A stretch of 64,000 nt of DNA from Hippopus hippopus (lineage: Eukaryota; Mollusca; Bivalvia; Cardiida; Cardiidae): the NCBI GenBank assembly GCA_946811185.2, contig OX328101.1:30240122-30304121 (forward strand), given 5' to 3'. This document shows positions 10,491 through 20,755 of the stretch, one piece after another. Each line of letters begins with the position of its first letter. Position 1 is the stretch's first letter. The position numbers were made by a program, and so were the translations under genes. The notes below the pieces were generated by a model that made no database searches, was not told the origin of the DNA, and saw nothing but the letters and a program-made list of their open reading frames with translations.

Positions 10491-10702
10491 TTAAACCTTA
10501 GGGTGCTAAGCGCGACTCACTGACCTTTTGCGGACAGTGTAGATCAAGATCAGACTGCACAGAACGTGCAGTCTGATCTTTGGTCTACACTGTCCGATTA
10601 AGACGTATTTTTCCCCACAAAATTACCTTTGAAATAGCAACATTTGGGTTTTTACTATCGGCTTTAAAATTTCATTTCACATATTTAGCAGGGTAAGGGT
10701 TC
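10491..10702 (+). mobile_element. Family C MITE, full-length
   Basis: TTAAACCTTAGGGTGCTAAG to AGCAGGGTAAGGGTTCA. The central hairpin GATCAGACTGCACAGAACGT and GCAGTCTGATCTTTGG is almost perfect. It starts within a few bases of the SINE head. Confidence 0.85.
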
Positions 10703-10829
10703 AGGACTCATATGACTTATCCAAAGCAGTTTATGAGAACGTTTCTCACGCTATTATTGTAATTTGTGTGTCTATTCTAAATGTTAAAACTGTGACAGAC
10801 GGGAAATACCGGAGAAAATACAACTGTCA

Positions 10830-10935
10830 TATAGCTCTACGCCTTGCAAAAGACAGCTTTGACAAACATCGTGGAAAAAGGAGTAACTTCTCGTTTTGAG
10901 CTTTTTCTCCTTCTTCCAAGATGTTTTCTGTATCA
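10830..10935 (+). mobile_element. Family E fragment
   Basis: AAACATCGTGGAAAAAGGAG and CTTTTTCTCCTTCTTCCAAG form the E hairpin stem with a mutated loop. Both TTAA ends are missing. Confidence 0.6.
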
Positions 10936-10939
10936 TGCG

Positions 10940-11488
10940 ATTAAGGTACCTCCCATACGATTAACTACTCTTCTTTTATGTCACTTGGACTAGCATTCGA
11001 CAAACGGCGGGTGATCCGTTGATCAAATCGCTCGGCTGTATTACCGATGGGGTGATATGCACCTACACGGTACATTTCTTCACCGGAAATACACCGCTTT
11101 ACCTTTTTTTATTGTAAGGCTCCGCTTAAACAAAGAAAACAAGAATCACAATTTTCTAAATTTTTTTTTCCAAATACATTTCCGTTGACAAACAGTTTGT
11201 ACATTCAATTTTTAACGTGTTTCATCAGTTCCGTTGGCAGATTTCACCAACAGGTTGATAGATGTGAATAACATCATTGTAATTGTTGATTTCGTTGCTA
11301 ATCGAATAATATGGACCCCTCATGGAACCGACAGTACTTCAAAATGGATCCTTGATGCGGACGAGGTTAGATATAGTAACGGAACAGACCGAAGTATTAT
11401 GAGAGTTGGAGTAGTTGTTATATACATGTCGAACAATACCCTCTATAGATATGGATTTCCCTTTCGAGCGCTGGAACCGACTTGAGTG
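10940..11488. other. Unassigned DNA
   Basis: No recognised gene or repeat. An 83-codon plus frame (11234-11485) has no recognisable domain. Confidence 0.45.
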
Positions 11489-11489
11489 G

Positions 11490-11612
11490 GTTTTTCGGAC
11501 TGTGTAGATCAAGATCAGACTGCACAGACCGTTCGGTCTTATCTTTGATCTGCATTTTCCGCTACTTTGGTACATTCACCCTTCAAAACAACCTTTAAAT
11601 ATCACTTTTTGG
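11490..11612. mobile_element. Family C, right part decayed
   Basis: TTCGGACTGTGTAGATCAAG, ATCAGACTGCACAGACCGTT and CGGTCTTATCTTTGATCTGC keep the C core. Downstream text (CAACCTTTAAATATCACTTTTTGG) resembles the C body, but TTAA ends are absent. Confidence 0.6.
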
Positions 11613-12030
11613 TTTTCTTTGTAAAGGGTGTTTGATACTAAACAATCAAGCAAACAAGCCAGCAAAGAAACTGTTGTTTATCATTTTTTAAACCTCGAAA
11701 TGAAAAGGGGGGAGAGAGGAGAGTGGAGGTACAAAAAGGGGGGAGTGAATTTGGCAGGATGCACATGCCAAAAGGTTACTGGGGTCAAACCTGTTTTCAG
11801 TTTATCTTCGCACGGTTTAATTAGAATAGACTGTATTTTTTTTTTTGAAAGACCACGTCATCTAAATGAGGTCTGTCTCTGTGGTGAAGGCCTACCTTGG
11901 TGATATGACAATTTGCTAGCCTATCGTGCTTTATCTTTTATTTTCTCTCGCTTTAAACGTTTTACAAGACGACAAAAGATCATACTTTTCCAACTTGAAC
12001 GACATTTAAGAAAACATAATTAATGTGGCT
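11613..12030. other. Unassigned DNA with a purine-rich patch
   Basis: A G/A-rich stretch lies at about 11700-11745. A 91-codon frame (11628-11903) crosses it without a recognisable domain. Confidence 0.45.
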
Positions 12031-12039
12031 TTAACCAGA

Positions 12040-12135
12040 GGATGTATCTTTGATAGGGTATGAAATACCGTGGGAAAAGGAGAAAATGCTGGTTACCAGC
12101 ATTTTCATTTTTTCCTAAAATGTTTACAAAAGCTT
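12040..12135 (-). mobile_element. Family E fragment joined to a CT tract
   Basis: GGGAAAAGGAGAAAATGCTG and GTTACCAGCATTTTCATTTT make the E hairpin in minus orientation. The right end runs directly into the (CT)n tract. Confidence 0.65.
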
Positions 12136-12212
12136 TGTCTCTCTCTGCCTCTCTCTCTCTCCCTGTCTCTGTCTCTCTCTCTCTCTCTTTCTCTCTCTGT
12201 CTCTCTCTCTCA
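12135..12212. repeat. (CT)n-rich microsatellite with interruptions
   Basis: About 78 bp of CTCTCT interrupted by G and T (CTCTGCCTCTCT, CCCTGTCTCTGT). The interruptions suggest an older tract than the pure one at 45382-45460. Confidence 0.95.
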
Positions 12213-12630
12213 GGGTTGTAAAGACACGGGTTTGTTTTGCATAGGGTAATATGCGAAGGAAGACCAGGGGTTTTATTCACTTCAAGGAAAACTTCAAGGG
12301 TTTTTACGCTAAACTTTTGTTCGAGATTAAATCATTTACGAAAAGTACAGTATTTATACGTACTTGAGGAAGAAGGCCTTTCAAAAACAGTTTGGGAAAA
12401 GGAAAGAAATTTTGGTAACCAGCCACAGTGGTGGTATGGAAGTGTCCTTGGGCAAACACGGTATTGTCCTAGTCAAGTAGTGCTATCGGCAGCTAGTATT
12501 TGGTCTCCTTGTCTTATCAGATACTCGCCCAAGTCAAGCACTTGTGAACCCAAGAAAGGCATGTATATGTAGCTGCCACGGGTGTATATCTGAAGACAGT
12601 TGAAATTGTCCTAAACACAATTGAAAAAAG
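12213..12630. other. Unassigned DNA
   Basis: A 111-codon frame (12237-12572, plus) lies here with no domain I recognise. Part of it (12375-12420, AAAACAGTTTGGGAAAAGG) resembles the E core, so it is not called a gene. Confidence 0.4.
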
Positions 12631-12632
12631 TA

Positions 12633-13737
12633 CAAGGGTTGTCCAAGAAGTATGTAGAGTTTTTCAATAACTCAATTTTTATGAACAGTTCAATACCAAC
12701 TGCCACCCGGCACACGACATACGGTCACATAAGGTCGTTGAAAAGACGTCTTAAACCTTTTCCATGCAGCCACCACTAGTACGGATGCATTTTCTATGAC
12801 GGGTAATCTGTTTGTTCTACGTGTCAATGTAGATTATCTTTAGGTAAACACAATCTGCAATGTTTCAATTTAGAAATCTTGCGCAATGTAAAATTTCTGG
12901 CCCGTAGACACCACTTAATTTTCGAAAACACCATGAAGTGAGTAGGAAGTTAATTGTTTACCACACAGTCACAACTTTTAACGACCCTGAAGAAGAAGGC
13001 TTTTGAAAACATTGTGGAAAAAGGAGAAAATGCTGGTAACCAGCATTTTCTCCTTTTTCCACAACGTTTTCTACCCTCCTGTAAACAAATTTCAGTGTAA
13101 GAGTCAGATTGATTTTGTCATCTGCAAATGCTTTCAGTTTGGACAAGTTTAGAATTTTGTCGTTTGGTAAAGAGTTAAACGGTTAACAAGCTGTGATGAG
13201 GGAATCAGTCTCAGTTTTTGATACAAGTGCATTTTATGATCTGCCATATTAAAGTATGACGAAATAACTGTCCGTCCGTCTGGCAATCTGTGCACTAGCA
13301 ACATGAAACTTGTGTTTTCCGCAAGACTTGGACACTATTACCTTCTTTGGAGGTGGGGAATTGGGTGAATTATAAAAATACTAAGTAATTCAGTTTATCT
13401 GATACATAACAGTAATACATGTTATATATCTATTTTTCATAGATAAAAGAAAGATGTTGCAAACGATAGAAATGCACTATTGTTCCCCTTTGAGGAAGTA
13501 GTGTAAGGTAACCATTTCAACGCCACGTCAAAGTGAAACTGTGCTATGCGCCGGGTGGCAGTTAGTATATAGTGTTTTTAAATCTTGTGTAACTTGTTAC
13601 TCAATCATTGTATTTTGTTGAAATTTGTAGAATGTATCAATGATATATCCAATAATACGTTACCAAAGTTTGGCGTTCAACTGTCATTAAATAGTCGAGT
13701 TATGGGAAAAGATGGCATACTTCTAGGACAACTATCG
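12633..13737. mobile_element. Element K: ~1.1-kb TIR element, probably a non-autonomous Tc1/mariner-type
   Basis: GGTTGTCCAAGAAGTATGTA at the left pairs with GGCATACTTCTAGGACAACT at the right, and the match continues inward to the complement of AATAACTC, giving about 36 bp of imperfect TIR. A second inverted pair inside, ACTGCCACCCGGC (about 12701) and GCCGGGTGGCAGT (about 13550), extends the symmetry. An E copy sits inside. No transposase motif is seen, so the interior is probably a deletion derivative. The superfamily is inferred only from size and TIR style. Confidence 0.6.
12950..13178 (+). mobile_element. Family E MITE nested in element K
   Basis: TTAATTGTTTACCACACAGT opens it and GTTTGGTAAAGAGTTAA closes it. 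The central AAATGCTGGTAACCAGCATT with CTCCTTTTTCCAC folds perfectly. One of the best-preserved E copies. Confidence 0.9.
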
Positions 13738-13743
13738 AATGAA

Positions 13744-13912
13744 TTAACTCTTTCCATACCATAGACGACACCAGAAGCTTTTGTGGACATTGTAGATCAA
13801 GATCCACTGCTATATTCTAGATTATGACTGAACTGTCTCTTGATTTTGCAGAGGAAATGTATTTTTAGCCTTTGAGTAAATGCAATTTGTTTACTAGAAA
13901 GGAAAGGGTTAA
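13744..13912 (+). mobile_element. Family C-prime MITE with half of its hairpin deleted
   Basis: TTAACTCTTTCCATACCATA to GGAAAGGGTTAA. The body matches the copy at 28631-28866 (ATTCTAGATTATGAC, GTCTCTTGATTTTGCAGAGG), but after GTAGATCAAGATC it jumps straight to CACTGCTATATTC. The bases that would form the rest of the central palindrome are gone. The joint is clean. Confidence 0.8.
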
Positions 13913-14092
13913 TATTTATTTACCAACATAATCTGAGCAACATTCTCTCCAGGTCAATGTCAGTGTTTCCGAATAAACAGTCAAAACGGTGTTCAGTAGG
14001 GCGACAGGAATTTGGATTCTTAAACTACTGAATAAATGAAATTTAAAAATCCAGCCAACAATGAAAACTAAAATGCCATTTCAAAAACGGAA

Positions 14093-14175
14093 CCTTATCG
14101 GACAGTGTATATCAAACATCAGACTGACTGCATGCTGTGTGCTGTCTGATCTTTATCTACATTGTCCTCAAGAGC
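14093..14175. mobile_element. Family C core fragment
   Basis: CCTTATCGGACAGTGTATAT, ACATCAGACTGACTGCATGC and TGTCTGATCTTTATCTACAT form the hairpin with an altered loop. Ends not found. Confidence 0.65.
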
Positions 14176-14280
14176 ACTACTAGTCGCGATGAGAAGCCTT
14201 AGGGTAAAGTCTTCTTATGACATTCTTGTATTCAAAACAGAATTTTAGGTCGGGGTTCAACCTTGTACCCATTTAGCCTC

Positions 14281-14312
14281 TTCCCCCCCTTCCCCTCATG
14301 GGGGGAGGGGGG
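14281..14312. repeat. C-run/G-run short palindrome
   Basis: CCCCCCTTCCCCTCAT followed by GGGGGGAGGGGGG: a compact G/C hairpin, or a G-quadruplex-forming purine strand. Confidence 0.8.
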
Positions 14313-14494
14313 ACGATCGTCTACATACTTTTTTTATGAAAAGAATTTTCACAATTCTTATTCACTCCTTGTTTCGTTCGAAAACCAATTGTTAGATTTT
14401 CTTTCCATTTTCGACATGGATTTCGAATGATTTTCTTCTACCTGACGGTAAAACTGATTAAAGGGATCCTTGAACTTTTTTCACCAGCCACTTT

Positions 14495-14590
14495 AACCCT
14501 GCTAAGCGCTTTTGCGGACGGTGTAGATCAAGATTAGACTGCACAAAACGTGCACTATTTCATTTCATTTATTTAGCAGTTTAAGGGTTG
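14495..14590 (+). mobile_element. Family C internal-deletion derivative
   Basis: TAACCCTGCTAAGCGCTTTT, the first half of the core (GATCAAGATTAGACTGCAC), then after AACGTGCA directly ATTTCATTTCATTTATTTAG and the closing AAGGGTT. The second core arm and most of the body are missing. Confidence 0.75.
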
Positions 14591-15037
14591 AATTCAGTCT
14601 GAATCCTAAATTCCAACAACAGCCCTCTGATTGGCTGAGACGTGCCGTTTCAACCATTTTTTTTTTTTTAAGTCGGTCTTAAAATTCAAAATCAGAAAAG
14701 AATTCATCTTAGAATGGCTGGCTACATAATTATGACCGCAGATGAAATAAAAATTCAGGACTTAAATCGCATGACGGAGAAAAACGTTGACGGATAGACA
14801 GACAGACGGACGGACGAACGAACACATGGACGGACACTATGCTATGATTATAGGCTCTTCTAGATAGCTCTCTGCCATGCAAGGATATAATAGCTCGATT
14901 CTCTCTGGCGGCATCGCAGGGTCCGTGGGTAAGATTCTGAGAATCTCCATCCTAGTACTGCATGATAAAACACAGAAATGCATATGAGTGAAGTGAGCTG
15001 CCTAACTGATATAATTGAAGTACTGTTAAAATAGCCC

Positions 15038-15300
15038 CCGCCCGGGTGGCTCAGTGGTGAGCGTGTCGGACTTATGACCTGGTGGTTGTGAGTTCGATAC
15101 CTGGTTGAGGCGAACCTTCTTTCTGGCGTATTTTGGCCTCTCACCTCTGCTGAAGCATGTGAGAAAAGTAGTCGGTGGCTTTGGAAAGAAAGTTGTGTTA
15201 GTACTGGTGTGAGAAAGCCAGGAAACACATGTGCGTCACCGACCGCCATGATATGACCTTAGCTGTTAAAGTGGTGTTAGACCCCAATACAACAACAACA
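15038..15300 (+). mobile_element. tRNA-derived SINE with (AAC)n tail
   Basis: The head GCCCGGGTGGCTCAGTGGTG and GTGGTTGTGAGTTCGATACC holds A-box and B-box promoter motifs of a tRNA-like region (about 15044-15118). A middle part (GTAGTCGGTGGCTTTGGAAA, CCGCCATGATATGACC) resembles the other SINE type, and the element ends in a CAACAACAACAAC tail. A minus frame of 129 codons crosses it and is a shadow of the SINE. Confidence 0.8.
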
Positions 15301-15309
15301 ACAACTGTT

Positions 15310-15690
15310 AACATGAGCCTAAAATGAAATTTACTCAAACTAGAGGTTATATAGAGAAAAGTACAGTTACAAGAGAGTAAATGCAATATATTAAGTGAAA
15401 AGGTCGGTTTATAGCGGGATATAAATCAACATATGGTAATTACCCAGACATTAGAACAATAAAAATCTGCCTTTACGCTCTACCTCCCATTCTGGCGTAT
15501 CGCCAGCGTATCACGTTGAAAAACATCATGACAAATGGCGAAATTGATCACGATGAACAGTTTCTGAATTTGTCACAGTGCTTTCTTCGCTTCTTTGCAT
15601 AGAAATTAAAAAATTATATTAAAATTATTTATTCATATTAGGAAAATGACGATACAATGGTTTTTATTGTAACTTTGTTGTTGGGACGAT
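15310..15690. other. Unassigned AT-rich DNA
   Basis: Nothing recognised. Confidence 0.5.
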
Positions 15691-15694
15691 GGGT

Positions 15695-15825
15695 TGAATC
15701 TTTTACTGCTATGGGAAACGTAGATCTCGTTTTACGAACAACGTAGATCAAGATAAGACTGCACAGAATGAGCAGTCTGATATTTGATCTTCGCCATCCG
15801 CCACTTTAATGTTAAAAGGATAAAA
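15695..15825. mobile_element. Family C, decayed
   Basis: ACGTAGATCAAGATAAGACT, GCACAGAATGAGCAGTCTGA and TTTGATCTTCGCCATCCGCC retain the core and its flanks. The ends are not TTAA. Confidence 0.6.
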
Positions 15826-16023
15826 ATGCATTTTCATTTCAAATAAAACGGTACTTCTAGCGATCAAAATAGTCACATAGGTTGATCACACAGCGTAAGA
15901 GTTTATATTCTTAAATTAATATTTACCATGTAGGACGTACCATTATGGCTTACCAACCCATCTATTCATATATACATGAAAGTTATTGTTTATAATTATG
16001 AAAAAAATAAGGATTATTCGCTC

Positions 16024-16570
16024 AACCCTTTACCAAACAATCTAGGGTTTTTAACAACACCCCAGGAAAAATACCTTTGAAAACATTGTGGGAAAATGAG
16101 AAAATGCTGGTAACCAGCATTTTCTCCTTTTCCAACACTGTTTCCTACCTTTTCAAACATAAACTCAATCATTTGTGCCACAGTAAATTTGTTGTGTCTT
16201 AGGTTCGGTCGGTAGCGTGCAGAACTTGAGCACTGAGGCTAGCTGGTTCGAATCCTCAGCTCAGCCATTTTTTTCCCCGAGAATCGATGATAGTTATTGC
16301 GACAGTATTCATTTCCTTTTCACTGCTGATCAATTTATCGATGATGGTTATGTAAGAAAGCAGGCAGTGGCTTGGAAACTATATAGTCCGAAATACAGGT
16401 AAAATAAACTCAGTAAAGTATGGATAGGTGCTGTGGTCGCCGCGCTACATCTGAAATAATGTTAAAAACGGCGTCAAACACCAATCAGTCAACGAATCAA
16501 TCTGAAGTTGTCGTTATGGAATGCTTTAAAGTTAGACAAATCCAAAAGTTTGTCGTTAGTTAGTTTACTC
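16024..16570 (+). mobile_element. Family E MITE split by a SINE
   Basis: The left piece (CAACCCTTTACCAAACAATC ... GCTGGTAACCAGCATTTTCT ... GCCACAGTAAATTTGTTGTG) ends near 16200. The right piece resumes with GTTGTCGTTATGGAATGCTT and TCCAAAAGTTTGTCGTTAGT at about 16509. The SINE fills the gap, so it jumped into an existing E element. Confidence 0.8.
16202..16507 (+). mobile_element. tRNA-derived SINE nested in family E
   Basis: GGTTCGGTCGGTAGCGTGCA (A box region) and GCTGGTTCGAATCCTCAGCT (B box), then ATTGCGACAGTATTCATTTC, GGCAGTGGCTTGGAAACTAT, TATGGATAGGTGCTGTGGTC and TGAAATAATGTTAAAAACGG, CGTCAAACACCAATCA at the tail. Same family as 33053-33355. Confidence 0.85.
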
Positions 16571-16586
16571 TCAGCATCAAATGATT

Positions 16587-16838
16587 TCAGCCATGCTCTG
16601 GCAAAAGGGGGCTGAATTCATCTTCGCAATGTCTTGTAACAAGCAGAACATCACGTGTCAAGGGGTCATAAAATTATTCTGTCTAACAGCCCACTGAATC
16701 ATGAGGCAAACTGGTCATTGAACATGCAGAAAATTGACCTAAAACAAAAGGTTTGGGTCCATTTCAGTCCGCGCAGGTTGACCTGGGTCGATGCTGTTTG
16801 CAGATGCATTAAACCACGTTTTCACAGAGCGTGGCTCA
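16587..16838 (+). mobile_element. Family A MITE
   Basis: CAGCCATGCTCTGGCAAAAG to TTTTCACAGAGCGTGGCTCA. The central palindrome is damaged: one arm reads GTCCGCGCAGGTTGACCTGG and the first CAGCCTGCG is lost. Confidence 0.8.
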
Positions 16839-16980
16839 TTCTTCTTAGTAAACTCGACCTCTTCTAGCGTCTGAAATTACAGACTAATGAACCTCAGGCT
16901 GACCTGCATCGACACTATTTGCTATTGGAAAATCTTTTGCATGTCAAAGGGATCATTACACCTCATGATTCAGTCGGTTT

Positions 16981-17208
16981 TTAACCCTTTCCCAAACAAT
17001 CCCTGGTTTTCACGACCCTGAAAAAGAAGCCTTTTGAAAACATCGTGGGAAAAGGAGAAAATGCTGGTAACCAGCATTTTCTCCTTTTCCCACAATGTTT
17101 TCTACCCTCCCAGAACAAATTTCAATTTTTGAGTCATGTTAATTTTGTCGTCGGCAAATGCTTTGAATTTGGACCAGTCTAAAATTTTGTCATTTGGTAA
17201 AGAGTTAA
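16981..17208 (+). mobile_element. Family E MITE, near-consensus
   Basis: TTAACCCTTTCCCAAACAAT to ATTTGGTAAAGAGTTAA, with a perfect central palindrome (GGGAAAAGGAGAAAATGCTG, GTAACCAGCATTTTCTCC, TTTTCCC). Probably a young copy. Confidence 0.9.
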
Positions 17209-17319
17209 ACGAATAGTGAACTCATATTATATGCAAACTTGCTTGGTACTTTACAATGCATTGCGAATGTGAATTAAATCCCCTTTTCCAAGAGAGCTTT
17301 TCTGTAACATGTGATTGTT

Positions 17320-17534
17320 GTTTGTTTCATGCTTTCTTGAACTTTTCTTTCCCAGTTCTTTGCAGAAAATCTTTAACAAGCTGCTGTCCCACATAAACAT
17401 CGTTGCAACAATGTTCAGCGGTGAGAGTAGTATCATCAATCCTCGGAAAGAATTTGGCCGAGCTGGTAATAAAACCAGCGACGCCAGTGTCTCAAGCCCT
17501 ACACAATACCGACTGGGCTACCGTGCTCGGCTAA
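17320..17534 (-). mobile_element. tRNA-derived SINE, 3' truncated or diverged
   Basis: On the minus strand AGCCGAGCACGGTAGCCCAG, CGGTATTGTGTAGGGCTTGA, then CTGGTTTTATTACCAGCTCG, TTCTTTCCGAGGATTGATGA, and CCGCTGAACATTGTTGCAAC match the SINE head and early body. The usual tail is not found. Confidence 0.7.
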
Positions 17535-18312
17535 TTGTTTCTGGTTTGCAATTTGAACTCACAAAATGACGTGAACCTTTGCAGCAGATATAACCAAACC
17601 AAACATTGTGGCAAATTGAAAACACCAAAGGCAAAGGAATTTCTCTGTTTGCCACATTTTTTGCCGAAATATTCTGCCACCACTGTGTCACACTGCCGCC
17701 AACCGGTGCGCTTAAATCTTACCTCATGGAGGAAGGCGATATAGTTATACTTTTTGCACACTCTGTAAATATTGTTATCTGGTAACGCCATTTCGCCTGA
17801 GTTTTGCTATGATATTATCAGATAAATTATCGCCAGCTCCCTTCCGACGTTTTACGGCGCTTTTCTATCGACTTTTTTCGTCCTGTGGAATTACTTGGAA
17901 CCTTTCAAATTCAAAAGTTAACGTATATCAGGAACAAAAGTGTAAAGACTTCCGTTTCAAGTTGGTACGATTTTCCTGTTGCTCTGTGAAAGTCACTTTC
18001 AGGGCAACGAGCCATTGGACACCGGCTACTCTAACTATATTGTGCTACAGAAATGGAAATATTTTGGCCCAATGGAAGAAAAAAATGAGAGAAAAGGATA
18101 AGATGCCGAGACGCTTTTCCCTAGTACCAAACAATGTTTAAGTTTCCGTGCCTTCTTTCTGAAATTCCAAATGCTTCCGTCTATAGCAGAACGCCGTGAT
18201 GGTCTCATAATCTACTTGTCTGAAGTCCATATTCAATGCAGAGAGGCGAAGTCGCCTTATTTGTCCTTTAAGCTGCTTCGGGTGTGTATCTGTAGGTTGT
18301 TATTGTTGTGTT
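17535..18312. other. Unassigned DNA
   Basis: No known repeat. Overlapping short frames on both strands (up to 110 codons at 17809-18141) show no domain I can name. Confidence 0.4.
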
Positions 18313-18314
18313 GG

Positions 18315-18378
18315 AGTAAAATACCGTTTTAACAGCTTTAGGACATATTACGGCGGCCAGTGCACCTACGCATTAGAG
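18315..18378 (-). mobile_element. SINE tail fragment
   Basis: ACGGCGGCCAGTGCACCTAC is the complement of the conserved SINE tail GTGCACTGGCCGCCG; AAAATACCGTTTTAACAGC matches the terminal portion. Confidence 0.6.
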
Positions 18379-18886
18379 CATTAGAACGTGTATATATTGG
18401 ACTTATTCGTTGTAGCTTTTTTGGAAATGAACTTTAAAATGCCAAGAAATAGAGATCAAAAAGCGCAACAAGGCTGTGTCGAATATGGCTTTACACCAAT
18501 GCAAAATGATGACATTTGTAAGAGAGGGTATAATGGTCCTCGCTTCTTACCCCTCAAGCCCATAGTTTGGTAAAATCCCGTACAGGTTAACAGGGTCAAA
18601 ATGTTGAAGTATCTGGCTGTAGATAGATAAACTGGATTGAAACATTTTCTTTTGAAATGGCAGAATGTCGATGTCGTTGTGTTTGGACATTTAGCTTGCT
18701 TTAAGGATACTTTGTTGCGATGATTGGACGTAAGAATTAAGAAATACCGTAATGCTTGTGACAGCCTGGGACACTAGCCTTCTATGTATAGGCTGATGGA
18801 TAAAATAATTAATGTAATGAGCATACTCAATCAGTTGAAAAGCCCAGATATTATGTCCCCAAATATCTCTTCGCCAGGATATTGCA

Positions 18887-19110
18887 TAACCCTTTATCAC
18901 CCGTGTTTTAACGACCTAAAGGAAAAAGCCATTTGAAAACGTTGTGTGAAAAGGAGAAAATGCTGGTAACCAGCATTTTCTCCTTTTCCCACAATGTTTT
19001 CTTCCCTTTTACAGCCAGGTTTCATCAACTAGGCCATATTCAACAAGTCGTCTGCAACAACTTTGAATTTGGACGAGAGTGAAATGTGTTCGTTTGCTAA
19101 AGAGTTTAAC
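18887..19110 (+). mobile_element. Family E MITE
   Basis: TAACCCTTTATCACCCGTGT to GTTTGCTAAAGAGTTTAAC. The central hairpin is intact (AAAATGCTGGTAACCAGC), while the right body has decayed. Confidence 0.85.
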
Positions 19111-19177
19111 GTATCGCATTTGGCCAGTATCTCCCATAGTATCGGTCAGTATAGTTCAAAGATCAAGGCCAGCATTT

Positions 19178-19335
19178 ACCAACCGTTCTGAATAACGTTC
19201 TTGGCCTAATTCTCGAGAACTCTCTAAATTTTCAAGTAACGCAATTTCTGATAGACTAAAGCAAATGGTTTCGCCAATCAGAAGTTACGTTACTTACTAA
19301 ATCTCGGATAAGACCAAGAATAGTTGGTGAACACG
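19178..19335. mobile_element. Family D foldback
   Basis: ACCAACCGTTCTGAATAACG, TTCTTGGCCTAATTCTCGAG and CAATTTCTGATAGACTAAAG pair with CGCCAATCAGAAGTTACGTT and AAGAATAGTTGGTGAACACG, ending GGGCC. Confidence 0.8.
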
Positions 19336-19662
19336 GGCCAAACTGCACATTACATATGGTTTGATCTTGATGTACATTGTCAGAAAATGCATTTTGCTGT
19401 TGGGGGTAAATTCACTCAGCACTGCTTAGTACTGGTCGAACTGAAGAGGTGAGCAAATAATTATGTTAGAAAATTTAAACTGTTTAAAGGGACAGAAAGT
19501 GCTATTAAAACAAACAGAGCAACAAAATGTCTCTATATTTTTGGGTAACCGTTCGCCGGTTACTCAAAAACTACACTGTGTTAGCCAAGAATAAGTTTTG
19601 TCCTGAATAACACGTAATCTATCTTATCTTTAAGCGTACGTTTTGGGAAGGGGAAAAAATCA

Positions 19663-19785
19663 TCAACCCTTAGTACACTGAGCACGAAATTAACGTATTC
19701 AAACGGACAGTACAGATCGACATCAGACCACACAGAACGTGCAGTATGATCTTGGACCCAAACAATGGTAAAGACGAACTTAAAA
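19663..19785. mobile_element. Family C, decayed
   Basis: CATCAACCCTTAGTACACTG is a decayed left end; GATCGACATCAGACCACACA and GAACGTGCAGTATGATCTTG keep the core. Confidence 0.6.
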
Positions 19786-20221
19786 ATGTTATTAGAAAAC
19801 CTCTTCCACTTATTTGAAATGTCCAAATTCATATATTGTGTTCATGCGTCGAACCCAACACGTATAATGCAGTACACAGCCTATCCGAAAATTGTAAGTA
19901 TCGTGAACAAAAACATTATATTGTAGATGCATGCAAAATTCAAAATGTAGAGGTTCGAGAGAAAACAAAGTGAGTATGGAAAAAATGCATGTAACGAGAT
20001 ATCTCTCCATTTCTCACTATATTTCCATTTTTTAAGCCATGGATACGTCGTAAAATTGTAAATATTGGCGAAAAGGGTATGGGATGCTGATTTTATATTA
20101 GGGAAGGTCTGGTTTCACTCCGCGGAGCAATGTGTTTTCTTCCACAATCTTTATAGCCACGGATTTTGTGAATAAACACGTATTTTTTTTCTTTTTCACC
20201 CTGACTGGCTTCCTAGATATG

Positions 20222-20262
20222 TAACAACTAAACCTGTTTGTAATCATACAGTGGGGTAGGGG
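20222..20262. repeat. Short direct repeat, copy 1
   Basis: AACAACTAAACCTGTTTGTA plus ATCATACAGTGGGGTAGG is repeated about 407 bp downstream at 20629-20669 as AACAACTAAATCTGTTTATA plus ATCATATAACGGGGTAAGG. It could be a small duplication or an old repeat end. Confidence 0.6.
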
Positions 20263-20299
20263 GAGGGGAGAGGTATGTTTTATGTGTAGCATTTTCTGT

Positions 20300-20527
20300 T
20301 TAACCCTTTACCAGACGACAAAATTTTAGCCTTGTCCGAATTAAAAGCATTTGCAGACGATAATTTCAATGGGGATCAAAAGGTGCAATTTTTATTTGAT
20401 AGAGTGGAAAACATTGTGGGAAAAGGAGAAAATGCTGTTACCAGCATTTTCTCCTTGTCTCACAATGTTTTCAAGATGCTTGTTTCCCAGGGTCGTTAAA
20501 AGTCTGCATTGTGCGGTAAAGGGTTAA
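20300..20527 (-). mobile_element. Family E MITE
   Basis: TTAACCCTTTACCAGACGAC to GCGGTAAAGGGTTAA. The hairpin GGGAAAAGGAGAAAATGCTG, TTACCAGCATTTTCTCC has one base lost at the loop. It lies between the two copies of a short direct repeat (20222-20262 and 20629-20669). Confidence 0.9.
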
Positions 20528-20755
20528 CGCATTACTGAATAGGCTTAGTTTAGACTAGTATCTCTTCAAAGGGGAAGATATTCTTTGGTATATAGAAAAT
20601 ATTAAGGTAACAGATGCAAGAGACATGCAACAACTAAATCTGTTTATAATCATATAACGGGGTAAGGTACTTTTGTTTTATTTACCATTACTTTTTAAGG
20701 CTAATTTTGGAGCAGTGTTCATCTTGATTCGGTCCAGCATTCATCGACCATTCTG

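Noticed and set aside
12237..12572. 111-codon plus frame
   Set aside because: No recognisable domain, partial overlap with E-like words, and no supporting splice or codon evidence.
14860..15249. 129-codon open frame on the minus strand
   Set aside because: It lies mostly over a tRNA-derived SINE (15038-15300) and its sequence follows the SINE, so it is a shadow.
16907..16980. Another family A copy after 16838 (CTGACCTGCATCGACACTAT, TCATGATTCAGTCGG)
   Set aside because: A few A words are present in reverse orientation, but the palindrome and both ends are missing; too little to call a separate element.
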